Assembly: GCA_936911875.1 (NCBI GenBank)
Contig: CAKZGB010000007.1
Location: 190,928-254,927, forward strand
DNA from: an uncultured Lysobacteraceae bacterium
GTDB lineage: Bacteria > Pseudomonadota > Gammaproteobacteria > Xanthomonadales > Xanthomonadaceae
DNA: 64,000 bases
Direction: 5' to 3'
Of the stretch, positions 8,642 to 16,030 are shown piece after piece. The notes under the pieces are model-generated. The model made no database searches, was not told the DNA's origin, and worked only from the letters and a program-made list of their open reading frames with translations. Numbering within the stretch: position 1 is the first letter of the stretch; each line of letters opens with the position of its first letter. The position numbers and the translations under genes are program-made.

Positions 8642-8947
8642 TCAATTCTCCTGGTTTACGTTGTTGATGACAGCCTGCAGACCTTGCAGGTGCTGATGGA
8701 GTGCCGCTTTTCCTGTGGTTGTCAGTGCGTACCAGGTAATCGGTTTGCGCTCGACAAAGTCACGACGTAACTGGATATAGCCGCTTTCCTCGAGCTTGCG
8801 CAGTTGCGCGCCGAGGTTTCCATCCGTTAATTCGAGTTGCTGTTTAAATGCGGCAAAACTGATCTCGCCGTGGCGCGCCAGCAACACGCCGATGGCCAGG
8901 CGCGCCCGGTGCTCGAACAAGGGGTCGAGGGCATCCAGAGATTTCAC
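8642..8947 (-). CDS. Winged-helix transcriptional regulator (HTH_34/MarR-like)
   Basis: 101-residue single-domain regulator. ARHGEISFAAFKQQLELTDGNLGAQLRKLEESGYIQLRRDF is a helix-turn-helix followed by the wing, and KPITWYALTTTGKAALHQHLQGL is the closing wing and dimerisation helix, as in short PadR/HTH_34 proteins. It starts at GTG 8947, overlapping the stop of the membrane protein gene in a GTGA arrangement. Short regulators of this kind normally repress their own operon; inverted ACTCT/AGAGT repeats upstream of the first gene are a plausible target. Confidence 0.85.
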   Translation of the reverse strand: MKSLDALDPLFEHRARLAIGVLLARHGEISFAAFKQQLELTDGNLGAQLRKLEESGYIQLRRDFVERKPITWYALTTTGKAALHQHLQGLQAVINNVNQEN

Positions 8948-9513
8948 GCACGCGCGCCATTTGCAATCGCGCGATGGGCGGACAGTCCCGCCAGCACTAG
9001 CGCCACGGCGATGATGCAGCCAGTCACGGTCCAGACATACGGAACGGCAACTAGCGTGACCACGGCAAATCCGACTAGGCAGATGAGTCCGCTAGGTAAC
9101 AGCCCGCGTTGCAGATGGATGCCTGCAAGTGCATAGAGCAGTCCGGTGAGCAGCAGATAGTACGTAGCGCCCACGGGTGCGGCGACACGGCCGGTGAACA
9201 TGGGCAAGGCCGTAAGCACATATGCCCCGCCGCCGACTAGCCAATGCAGGCCGTAGCGACGACCCTCCGCCACGTCACGGATGCCACTGCGGCGCTCCGC
9301 TCTGGCGCCTAGGAACCAACTGAGGGCGCCGCCGCCAATGCCGGCGACCAGCCAAAACACGCCGGCAAATTGCGAGCCCCAGTCCGCCATCGAGAAGCCG
9401 ATCGCAATAATGACAGCCCAAAGAAAGAAAATCGAAGGCAATCCCACCGGCCGGTCCTGTCGGCGTACGGCAGAGACCACGTAAGCCAGATCGTCTTGGG
9501 GGTTAGAACTCAT
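8944..9513 (-). CDS. Hypothetical membrane protein of a winged-helix operon
   Basis: 189 residues with about five to six hydrophobic segments (IFFLWAVIIAIGFSMA, FWLVAGIGGGALSWFLG, YYLLLTGLLYALAGIHL and others). The N-terminus SSNPQDDLAYVVSAVRRQDRPV is cytoplasmic by the positive-inside rule. It is the first gene of the operon with the regulator and the secreted protein. Small membrane proteins paired with HTH_34 regulators are common in this order, but no function is known to me. Confidence 0.75.
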   Translation of the reverse strand: MSSNPQDDLAYVVSAVRRQDRPVGLPSIFFLWAVIIAIGFSMADWGSQFAGVFWLVAGIGGGALSWFLGARAERRSGIRDVAEGRRYGLHWLVGGGAYVLTALPMFTGRVAAPVGATYYLLLTGLLYALAGIHLQRGLLPSGLICLVGFAVVTLVAVPYVWTVTGCIIAVALVLAGLSAHRAIANGARA

Positions 9514-9536
9514 GGCAACCGTCCGAATCAGTAGCT

Positions 9537-9573
9537 GTTATACGCAGAGTACTCTAAAAAACAGAGTTGTCAA
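9537..9573 (-). promoter_or_regulatory. Promoter and operator-like repeats of the winged-helix operon
   Basis: Just upstream of the leftward operon, AGAGTACTCT (9546-9555) is a perfect palindrome, and ACTCT (9551-9555) pairs with AGAGT (9563-9567). On the minus strand TTGACA (9573-9568) and TATAAC (9542-9537) resemble promoter hexamers, though their spacing is 25; TCTGTT with TATAAC gives 17. Overlap of repeats and promoter suggests autoregulation. Confidence 0.4.
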
Positions 9574-9616
9574 GCACAATCCCTAAATTTCTGAGCCATG
9601 GCCTAAATCCTCACTT

Positions 9617-11011
9617 TTATTGATTAATTCCTGTTCTCAGCCGTACCAGTTCAAAAGCGCTGCGCAGCGCCTGTGCCTCACCGCCGGCGGGGCGACCGGG
9701 GCGATCGGCATCGTTCCAGGAGTAGACATCGAGATGGGTCCACGGAATCGAGGGCTCCATGAAACGTTGCAGATAAATGGCTGCGGTCACCGCGCCGGCC
9801 ATCTTGGAGGGGCCCGCATTTGCAAAATCGGCGATGCCACTGCTGAGATAGCGCCAGTACGGTGCGTGCAGCGGCATGCGCCACACCGGGTCGCGCAAGG
9901 CGATACCGGCATCAAGCCAGGCTTGTGCCAGCGCGTCATTGTTGGAGAACAAGGCCGGCAAATCCGGACCCAATGCGATGCGGGCCGCGCCGGTCAGCGT
10001 GGCAAAGTCCATCACCAGATCGGGTTGCTTCTCGCAGGCGTAAGAAAGGGCATCGCACAATACGACACGCCCTTCGGCATCCGTGTTGTCAATTTCTACC
10101 GAAAAGCCCTTGCGCGTGCTGATGACCTCGCCGGGGCGATACGCATCAGGGCCGATGGCGTTTTCGACGGCGCCGACTAACAAGGTCAACCTAATCGGCA
10201 ACTGCGCCTGCAAGATCCACTGCGCCAGACCAATGGCATGGGCCGCACCGCCCATGTCCTTTTTCATGTTGCGCATGCCGTCGGCCGGTTTGAGATCCAG
10301 GCCACCGGTATCAAAGCAGACACCTTTGCCCACGATCACCACGTGCTGTTTGGCATTGGGTGCGGACCAGTTCAATTCCAAAAGGCGGGGCGCACGATGC
10401 GAGGCCCGGCCCACTGCATGGATCGCCGGAAAATTCTGGGCCAGCAACTCCTCGCCCACGACGGCGCGGAAGGAGGCGCCATGCATCTCGGCCAGATTTT
10501 CAACGACATCGTGCAAGTGCTCAGGGCCCATGTCCTGCGATGGCGTATGAATCAGATGACGAACCGTGACGATGGCATCGTAGGCGCGCGAGACCTCATC
10601 GGACACATCCATCGCGAGCTTGGCGGGATTGTGTTCGAGCTTGGGCTTGTACTTGAGATATTTGTAACCGCCCAAAGCCCAGCCCAAAGCCAGCGCATCG
10701 CGCATGGCAGGTTCCAGCGCATCGGCATTGGCGACGTGCCAGACGGAACCGGCCGGTAGCATCGGCACCACATGCGAATAGGCAAACGGATCGTGCAGAT
10801 CGCTGACACCGACCAGCACCCCGCCCAAACTGCCATCGGGCGACATCAGCCATGTGGCGGTTGAGCCTTCGCCTTTGAATTGACGCGCGGCTGCCTGCCG
10901 TTGTTGTGCCTCAGGCAATGTGGCCAAGACCGAACGCAAGCGTTCGACAGTGGCGACATACAGGGGCAAGCTGACGCTGGCGTGTTGTGGTGAAATCCAG
11001 TTGGCACGCAT
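9617..11011 (-). CDS. M17-family leucyl aminopeptidase
   Basis: Cytosolic zinc- or manganese-dependent aminopeptidase of 464 residues. The catalytic C-terminal domain shows VGKGVCFDTGGLDLKP with metal ligands Lys229 and Asp234, DMGGAAHAIG (Asp252) and the family signature NTDAEGR at 309-315. The N-terminal 150 residues are shorter and less conserved than in PepA, as in the M17 subgroup often annotated simply as leucyl aminopeptidase family. ATG 11011 is preceded by GGAG. It is followed in the upstream direction, 14 bases away, by a HAD phosphatase gene on the same strand, probably cotranscribed. Confidence 0.92.
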   Translation of the reverse strand: MRANWISPQHASVSLPLYVATVERLRSVLATLPEAQQRQAAARQFKGEGSTATWLMSPDGSLGGVLVGVSDLHDPFAYSHVVPMLPAGSVWHVANADALEPAMRDALALGWALGGYKYLKYKPKLEHNPAKLAMDVSDEVSRAYDAIVTVRHLIHTPSQDMGPEHLHDVVENLAEMHGASFRAVVGEELLAQNFPAIHAVGRASHRAPRLLELNWSAPNAKQHVVIVGKGVCFDTGGLDLKPADGMRNMKKDMGGAAHAIGLAQWILQAQLPIRLTLLVGAVENAIGPDAYRPGEVISTRKGFSVEIDNTDAEGRVVLCDALSYACEKQPDLVMDFATLTGAARIALGPDLPALFSNNDALAQAWLDAGIALRDPVWRMPLHAPYWRYLSSGIADFANAGPSKMAGAVTAAIYLQRFMEPSIPWTHLDVYSWNDADRPGRPAGGEAQALRSAFELVRLRTGINQ

Positions 11012-11025
11012 GGTTTGAAGCTCCG

Positions 11026-11727
11026 TTAAATCGTGGACGTTGAGTGCGATTCCAGCCAGTCGGCCAGCGCGCTCAACTCAGTACAGGTAAAAGTAGGCGA
11101 AGGATAAGCGGACGGCCACGTCTCACCGAGGCGATTGACCCAGGCGGCCTGCATTCCCGCATCCAGGGCGCCCATGACATCCATCTCGATGTGATCGCCG
11201 ACGTGCAGGACCTGCGCTGGCTCGCACTCCAGCAGCGCGCACGCGGCATGGAACAGGCGCGGATCGGGCTTGGCCACCCCCATCTGTGTGGCGCTCACTG
11301 CGTGACGGAACGGCGGCATCAGACCAATCCGCTCCAAGTCCGCGTTGCCGTTGCTCAAGGACGCAATCGGCACCAGACGGGCAATACGACGCACCGCATC
11401 CTGCGCATCGGGATAGAAATCGACCTTGTTGCGTTCGGAATAAAACACCTCGAAGGCCGCGTCGGTCAGTGCCGTATCCTCGCCGCTCTCGGCCAGCGCA
11501 CGCTCAATCGTCAGGCGACGCAGCATCGACAAATCGTGGGCGTGTTGCGGATGTTCCAGATCGACCTGATGGCGCAGCTGGCGCATGCGGTGAATCGGGA
11601 ACAGGTCGGCGGTCCGTGGCGCATGCTGCTCCAGCCACTCGTGCAGGCGCTGCTCGATGCGTTCACCGATCGGCGGAAACGGCCACAAGGTGTCGTCCAG
11701 GTCAAAGGTGACGGCGCGAATGATCAT
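11026..11727 (-). CDS. HAD-superfamily hydrolase, YigB-like
   Basis: 233-residue HAD phosphatase. Motif I is VTFDLDDTLWP at the N-terminus with the nucleophile Asp9 and Asp11, motif II is ASLSNGNAD, motif III the lysine in GVAKPDPRLF and motif IV HVGDHIEMDVMGA. A helical cap lies between motifs I and II. The order and the LDDTLWP start resemble YigB (FMN phosphatase in E. coli), but the substrate is not certain. Located just upstream of the aminopeptidase on the same strand. Confidence 0.88.
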   Translation of the reverse strand: MIIRAVTFDLDDTLWPFPPIGERIEQRLHEWLEQHAPRTADLFPIHRMRQLRHQVDLEHPQHAHDLSMLRRLTIERALAESGEDTALTDAAFEVFYSERNKVDFYPDAQDAVRRIARLVPIASLSNGNADLERIGLMPPFRHAVSATQMGVAKPDPRLFHAACALLECEPAQVLHVGDHIEMDVMGALDAGMQAAWVNRLGETWPSAYPSPTFTCTELSALADWLESHSTSTI

Positions 11728-11837
11728 TCCTCATTTTACTCCGCGCCCGGCCTGTTGCTCCGATACTTGACATCGTCCGCAGTCGGCGCAAACTGCCCAA
11801 ATCGGCCATAGAGCTCGCGGATCTTTGGGGGGTAGCA

Positions 11838-12854
11838 ATGAAAACTGCATATTTCGTTGGTGCATTAAGTCTGGCGCTAGTGCTGCCACCGCAGTTGAGT
11901 GCTGCAGAACGACAGACGCTTACGTTGTATCGCAAAGCAATTAACATCCACGGGTGCGGTGAGACCTGGATGACGAGTCAGTCGGCGGACAGCTGCCGGC
12001 AGAAGATTGCAGCTTATAAGGCGGCTGAGGCGGCCTCGGACGCAACGGCCCCGGAAAAGGAGCAGATGCAACGCGAGCGACTGGCGCTGGAGTCCGAATA
12101 TATCGGCGTCCTGCGTCTGAGCGGCAAAAAGCCCGAAGCCCGACAGCAGCTGCAAAAATCCATGGCGGAGCTCGATAGGGCATCGCCTGCGGACAAGGCG
12201 CCGATCGCTCGGGTGGTGGCCATCGATCTGTATCGGCAAGCCGCACTGCTGGCGTTCGCTGCCGGTGATACACGAGCAGCAGACGAGGCCATCGACCAGT
12301 TCCGCAATCTGTCACAGGGTTTTTTCGGCGCGGTCGACAGCATGAAGGACAATAAAAAACTGATGCTGACGCAGCAGAATAACGCGATCGCCGCCGCCGG
12401 TTTTGAAATGGAAGTGGGCAAGATCTACGCGGACCAGCTCAAGGCGGCCGGCAACAAGGCCTCATCCGATATTCGCGAGAAGGCCGTAATGGCCTATCAG
12501 CGCGCCCGCCAATGGGCCATCGCACGGGCGCAACAGAACTGGAACGGGTTTGCTCAAGCCACGCCGCAAGTCCAGTTTGCGGATGCCACGCTCGCACTGG
12601 CACAGATCGCTAAAGACGCCAATGACATGGCCGGCCTGGCAAGTGCCATAGGCGAAGCGAAGGCTGCCGTCTGTAACCGCCCGAATACCAATGACAAATA
12701 CGGCGATGCACAGGCCGAAGAGCGCTGCCTGCAAACGATCGTGATGGAAGGCTGGGTTACCGGCGCCAATCAGGCGCTAATTCGGCGTGTCGCCGAGAAC
12801 AATGACAAATCGTTTCGCGACGCCATGGAGTCGTTGCGTAATAAGAAGAACTAA
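11838..12854 (+). CDS. Hypothetical exported helical protein
   Basis: 338 residues. MKTAYFVGALSLALVLPPQLSAAE looks like a cleavable signal peptide, and GGGGGGTA before ATG 11838 is a strong ribosome binding site. The mature part is almost entirely helical, Ala/Gln/Lys-rich, and has two cysteine pairs (IHGCGETWMTSQSADSC near the N-terminus and VCNRPN...ERC near the C-terminus) that could form disulfides in the periplasm. No known domain recognised; the layout is reminiscent of TPR-like helical repeats, but I cannot show a repeat. Confidence 0.65.
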   Translation: MKTAYFVGALSLALVLPPQLSAAERQTLTLYRKAINIHGCGETWMTSQSADSCRQKIAAYKAAEAASDATAPEKEQMQRERLALESEYIGVLRLSGKKPEARQQLQKSMAELDRASPADKAPIARVVAIDLYRQAALLAFAAGDTRAADEAIDQFRNLSQGFFGAVDSMKDNKKLMLTQQNNAIAAAGFEMEVGKIYADQLKAAGNKASSDIREKAVMAYQRARQWAIARAQQNWNGFAQATPQVQFADATLALAQIAKDANDMAGLASAIGEAKAAVCNRPNTNDKYGDAQAEERCLQTIVMEGWVTGANQALIRRVAENNDKSFRDAMESLRNKKN

Positions 12855-12861
12855 ATCCGAC

Positions 12862-12883
12862 GTGCCGCGCGTGTAGGCGGCAC
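12862..12883. terminator. Possible bidirectional hairpin between convergent genes
   Basis: GTGCCGC (12862-12868) and GCGGCAC (12877-12883) form a 7-base stem with an 8-base loop in the 36-base gap between two convergent genes. There is no T run, so terminator function is only suggested by position. Confidence 0.35.
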
Positions 12884-12890
12884 ATCGCAC

Positions 12891-13811
12891 TTAGACTCGT
12901 GGTGCGTCGCTAACGGTGGCGGCCACAGTGGCCGCAGTCGCGGCCTGATCGGCCGCAGCCGCCGCGGCGCCCGACTGATCCGCGGCAGTGGCCGATTCGT
13001 CAGCAGCCTCGGCCGATTTGAACGCGGCAAAAGTCGAGGCGGCCAGCGAGGCGATCTCGCTCAAGCCGCGCAACGCAGTATCCGTGGTGTACAAAGCGGC
13101 ACGGCTGGCCGCACCTGTGCGACGCAAACTACCGGAGATGCCCTTGTTGCGACCCACGACATAACCGCTGATGGCACCCGCGGCCAACACGCGGCCCGGC
13201 GTAACCGCGGCTTTGGCTTGCGCCTTTGCAGCGGCAAACGACTCGAGCGTCTGGCGACGGCGACCCTCGGCGACGGCCTCAGCACGATCGACACGGCGCT
13301 GCAGCGCGCGGAAGGTCGGCTTGCGGTCCGAGTCCTCATCGTCATCGGCCTCACCCACGCCAAAGCGGGCGAGCTCATCCTTGGTGGCCTTAAAGCCGGT
13401 GAAGGCAAAATAGCGACGGACCATAAAGGCCGCGACCAGTGCGATCACCAGCGACACGGCAGCCGAAACAAGCAAAGCATTGAGCCAGGACCATCCGAGC
13501 TGCGATTTCATGGCGACCACGGCGGCGGCCATCAGCAATAACCAGGTGGAAGCGCCAAACACCGCGCCCACCGCGACCCACACCACCGAACGTCCGGCGG
13601 CGTGGCGGGACAGGTTCAACTCGGCCAAGGCCAAACGGCGCATGGCGGTCAAACTGTCGAGACCGCCGCTAAAGGTGGAGCGCGCGTGGCTGCGCAGATC
13701 CTTTAAATCCTGGGCATAGCGGCCACCGGCAACGCTGGCACGGCGGCGGGTCGAACGCGAATCGGCGCCCGAAGGCGCCGATTGCGGTGATTGGGCTGAT
13801 GGCTCCGTCAC
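12891..13811 (-). CDS. YqjE-like membrane protein (phage-holin III superfamily fold)
   Basis: 306 residues, starting at GTG 13811. After a Ser/Ala-rich N-terminus comes a conserved part with LTAMRRLALAELNLSRHAAGRSVVWVAVGAVFGASTWLLLMAAAVVAM and a second membrane helix (NALLVSAAVSLVIALVAAFMV), the two-helix layout of YqjE/DUF1469 proteins. The C-terminal 130 residues are low-complexity, Ala-rich and probably helical. The gene follows an ElaB/YqjD-like gene by 21 bases, the usual partner. Proposed role is at the inner membrane, possibly with ribosome-associated YqjD proteins; this is from family knowledge, not shown here. Confidence 0.7.
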   Translation of the reverse strand: MTEPSAQSPQSAPSGADSRSTRRRASVAGGRYAQDLKDLRSHARSTFSGGLDSLTAMRRLALAELNLSRHAAGRSVVWVAVGAVFGASTWLLLMAAAVVAMKSQLGWSWLNALLVSAAVSLVIALVAAFMVRRYFAFTGFKATKDELARFGVGEADDDEDSDRKPTFRALQRRVDRAEAVAEGRRRQTLESFAAAKAQAKAAVTPGRVLAAGAISGYVVGRNKGISGSLRRTGAASRAALYTTDTALRGLSEIASLAASTFAAFKSAEAADESATAADQSGAAAAAADQAATAATVAATVSDAPRV

Positions 13812-13832
13812 GATGTCGCAGATCCCCGTCGA

Positions 13833-14282
13833 TTATTCTTCGGACGACGAACCGCCGAGCTTGGACAGCAACCAGCCGGCTGCGAACGCAGCACCAAAGG
13901 CAGCGATCGGACGTTCCTTGATGAACTCCGCAGCCACATCGGCAAATTCCTTGCCCTTTTCGATCAGGATGTCGGCCTGTTCCTTGGCAGCAGCCTTGGC
14001 ATCGCCGGCGGCGGCCTTGCTGGCAGTAGCGCCTTCGGCCAGATTGGACTTGACGTTGGCACCGCCGGTCTTAAGCTCACCGGCAGCCGCAGAAGCGGCC
14101 GACTTGATGGCCGAACCGGCCTCGTTCGCGGCTTGCTTGATGTAGCCGCCGGCATCGCTCAGGTTGGCCTTCATGGAGCCGGTGCTCGGCTGGGTGACGG
14201 CATCCTTGACGGCCTCGACTGCATCGGCAGCGACAGCCTTGGTTTCGTTGATGGCGTCCTTGAACGGATCATTGGTGCTCAT
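13833..14282 (-). CDS. ElaB/YqjD/DUF883-family membrane-anchored protein
   Basis: 149-residue Ala/Lys-rich amphipathic protein. Most of the chain is one long helix with repeated KAAA/SAAS patterns; the C-terminus FIKERPIAAFGAAFAAGWLLSKLGG carries the ERPxxAxxxAxxxG-type membrane anchor of the ElaB/YqjD family, here of 20 or so residues. ATG 14282 has GAGG 7 bases upstream and is preferred over the in-frame TTG at 14288. E. coli members are stationary-phase, ribosome-associated tail-anchored proteins. Cotranscribed with the YqjE-like gene. Confidence 0.82.
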   Translation of the reverse strand: MSTNDPFKDAINETKAVAADAVEAVKDAVTQPSTGSMKANLSDAGGYIKQAANEAGSAIKSAASAAAGELKTGGANVKSNLAEGATASKAAAGDAKAAAKEQADILIEKGKEFADVAAEFIKERPIAAFGAAFAAGWLLSKLGGSSSEE

Positions 14283-14315
14283 GGTCAAACCTCACACGTT
14301 GAATTAGAAATCGAA

Positions 14316-14332
14316 GGGCGGATCGTCCGCCC
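14316..14332 (-). terminator. Hairpin downstream of the DegP/Q-like gene
   Basis: GGGCGGA (14316-14322) and TCCGCCC (14326-14332) form a perfect 7-base stem with a 3-base loop. Read leftward it follows the protease stop codon and is trailed by a mildly T-rich stretch, so it may end that transcript. It also lies in the leader of the next leftward gene. Confidence 0.4.
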
Positions 14333-14408
14333 CGTACATCTTCATCATGCCAACCGCAGTGCGAAAACGGCGTGAAGTTCGGATTACGATTCAGTTGCCG
14401 TTAGGCAG

Positions 14409-15782
14409 TTACCGCAACAGCAACTGACCGCGTTGTCCGGCGCGAATCACCTCGAGCGCTAAAGGCTGATTGCGCTGATTGACAGTAGCGCGGAAGCTGC
14501 TGAGGCTGTCGAACGGACCTTGGTTGGTAGCGACGATGAGATCGCCGGCGCGCAGGCCGTTGGCAGCGGCTCGGGATCCTGCGGCCACAGCGCTCACCGA
14601 GATGCCGACCATGCCCTGCTGGACCCACTTGGCCGGCAATGCGGCCAACGTGGCACCCGCCAGGCGTGGGTCGACATCGGCACCGGCCAGCGTGCCCGCA
14701 TCGGCTTTGAGGGTGCTGCTCAGGGTCAGACGCTTGCCGTCGCGCAGAACTTCGAGGCGAACGTCGTCGCCGACCGCCTGCAGACCCTCAAAGTTATGCA
14801 GGGCATCGCGACCGTTGAGGCGCGTGCCGTTGGCGCTCAGGATCACATCGCCCACCTGCACGCCGGCGCGTTGCGCCCCGCTGCCCGGGAACACACGGGT
14901 GACGACCACGCCTTCGCCTGCTTGGACGCCGAGCTGACGGGCCATGGCGGCCGTGACATCGCGCGCATCGACCCCCAGCGAACCGCGCTGCACGGTACCT
15001 TGGGTCAGCAACTGACGGGTGACCGATTTGACCAGATCGCTGGGGATCGCAAAGCTCAGGCCGATATTGCCCGCCGCCGATCCGCGCGGATTGAATGTAG
15101 CGGTATTGATGCCGATCAGCCGACCGTTGAGATCGACCAGCGCGCCGCCCGAGTTACCGGGGTTAATCGGCGCGTCGGTCTGGATAAAGTTCTGATAGCC
15201 CGCGCCGGGAATGCCGGTGCGACCCACCGCCGACACAATGCCCGAGGTCACGGTCTGACCAATGCCGAAGGGATTGCCGACCGCCACCACAAAATCGCCC
15301 ACCCGCAGCGCCTGCGAGTCGCCCAACGGCAACGCCTGCAGCCCGCCGGTCGGAATGCGCATCACCGCGATATCGGTCTGCGGATCGGAGCCGACAAAGG
15401 TGGCCTTGAGTTCACGGCCATCGGCCAGCTGCACGGAGACGTTCTCGGCCCCCTCGATCACGTGGTGGTTGGTGATCACCAGACCGCGCTCGGCATCGAC
15501 GATCACGCCCGAACCCAGCGACTCCGAGATCCGCTCCTGGCTCAGCCCCGGGAAGATCTGCGAGAACACCGGATCGTTTCCGAACGGACTGACTCGCACC
15601 CGTGACTGGGCCTGCACACTGACCACGGCCGGGGTAACCTTCGCCAACATTGGCGCGAGCGAAGGCAGGGCCTGACCGCCGACTTGAACCGGCAGGGCGG
15701 CCTGCGCCGGGGCGGACCCGACAAAGGGCAGCATGGCGGCCAATCCGAGGGCTAGTCCGAGGGCAAGAGGGCGGTAACGCAT
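14409..15782 (-). CDS. Periplasmic serine endoprotease of the DegP/DegQ (Do) family
   Basis: Periplasmic quality-control protease, 457 residues. ATG 15782 (GGAG upstream) gives a signal peptide ending ...SAPAQA-A. The trypsin-like domain holds the triad His107 (TNHHVIEG), Asp137 (TDIAVMRI) and Ser211 (NPGNSGGAL). Two PDZ domains follow, around 290-380 (VFPGSGAQRAGVQVGDVIL) and 400-457 (GLRAGDLIVATNQ). Two PDZ domains and length match DegP/DegQ; the short Q-linker favours DegQ. Transcribed away from nrdJa, sharing a 248-base divergent region. Confidence 0.92.
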   Translation of the reverse strand: MRYRPLALGLALGLAAMLPFVGSAPAQAALPVQVGGQALPSLAPMLAKVTPAVVSVQAQSRVRVSPFGNDPVFSQIFPGLSQERISESLGSGVIVDAERGLVITNHHVIEGAENVSVQLADGRELKATFVGSDPQTDIAVMRIPTGGLQALPLGDSQALRVGDFVVAVGNPFGIGQTVTSGIVSAVGRTGIPGAGYQNFIQTDAPINPGNSGGALVDLNGRLIGINTATFNPRGSAAGNIGLSFAIPSDLVKSVTRQLLTQGTVQRGSLGVDARDVTAAMARQLGVQAGEGVVVTRVFPGSGAQRAGVQVGDVILSANGTRLNGRDALHNFEGLQAVGDDVRLEVLRDGKRLTLSSTLKADAGTLAGADVDPRLAGATLAALPAKWVQQGMVGISVSAVAAGSRAAANGLRAGDLIVATNQGPFDSLSSFRATVNQRNQPLALEVIRAGQRGQLLLR

Positions 15783-15882
15783 GCGGGCTCCGTAAGAAAA
15801 ATCGGTGGCAGAATGGTTCCATTTTGCAGGATCCGTCACACTGACGGACCGGTCTTAGTGCTAATGTTTAGTCGCGGGTTAG

Positions 15883-15898
15883 CCACTAGATCTAGTGG
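15883..15898 (+). promoter_or_regulatory. NrdR-like box upstream of nrdJa
   Basis: CCACTAGATCTAGTGG is a perfect 16-base palindrome in the divergent degQ/nrdJa region. It fits the published NrdR box pattern (acaCwAtATaTwGtgt) at the core positions. NrdR normally represses ribonucleotide reductase genes from paired boxes; a clear second box was not seen, only a weak candidate about 31 bases upstream. Confidence 0.55.
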
Positions 15899-16030
15899 TT
15901 GCGTCGCAACAAACCGCTAGAAGTTGTGCTTTTTCGGTTATATTCAGTATTCAGACAGGTTCCTGCGGCGGTCTCGCTGCGCGGATTTGTCAGTTTTCGT
16001 TTCACCGCGATAGTCGGAGCCATCGCCCAC

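Noticed and set aside
12891..13811. Prophage holin
   Set aside because: The fold resembles holin superfamily III, but pairing with an ElaB/YqjD-like gene and lack of phage genes point to the chromosomal YqjE-type protein.
15783..16030. Cobalamin riboswitch before the B12-dependent reductase
   Set aside because: No B12-box-like sequence or suitable multi-stem structure was seen; the palindrome fits NrdR better.
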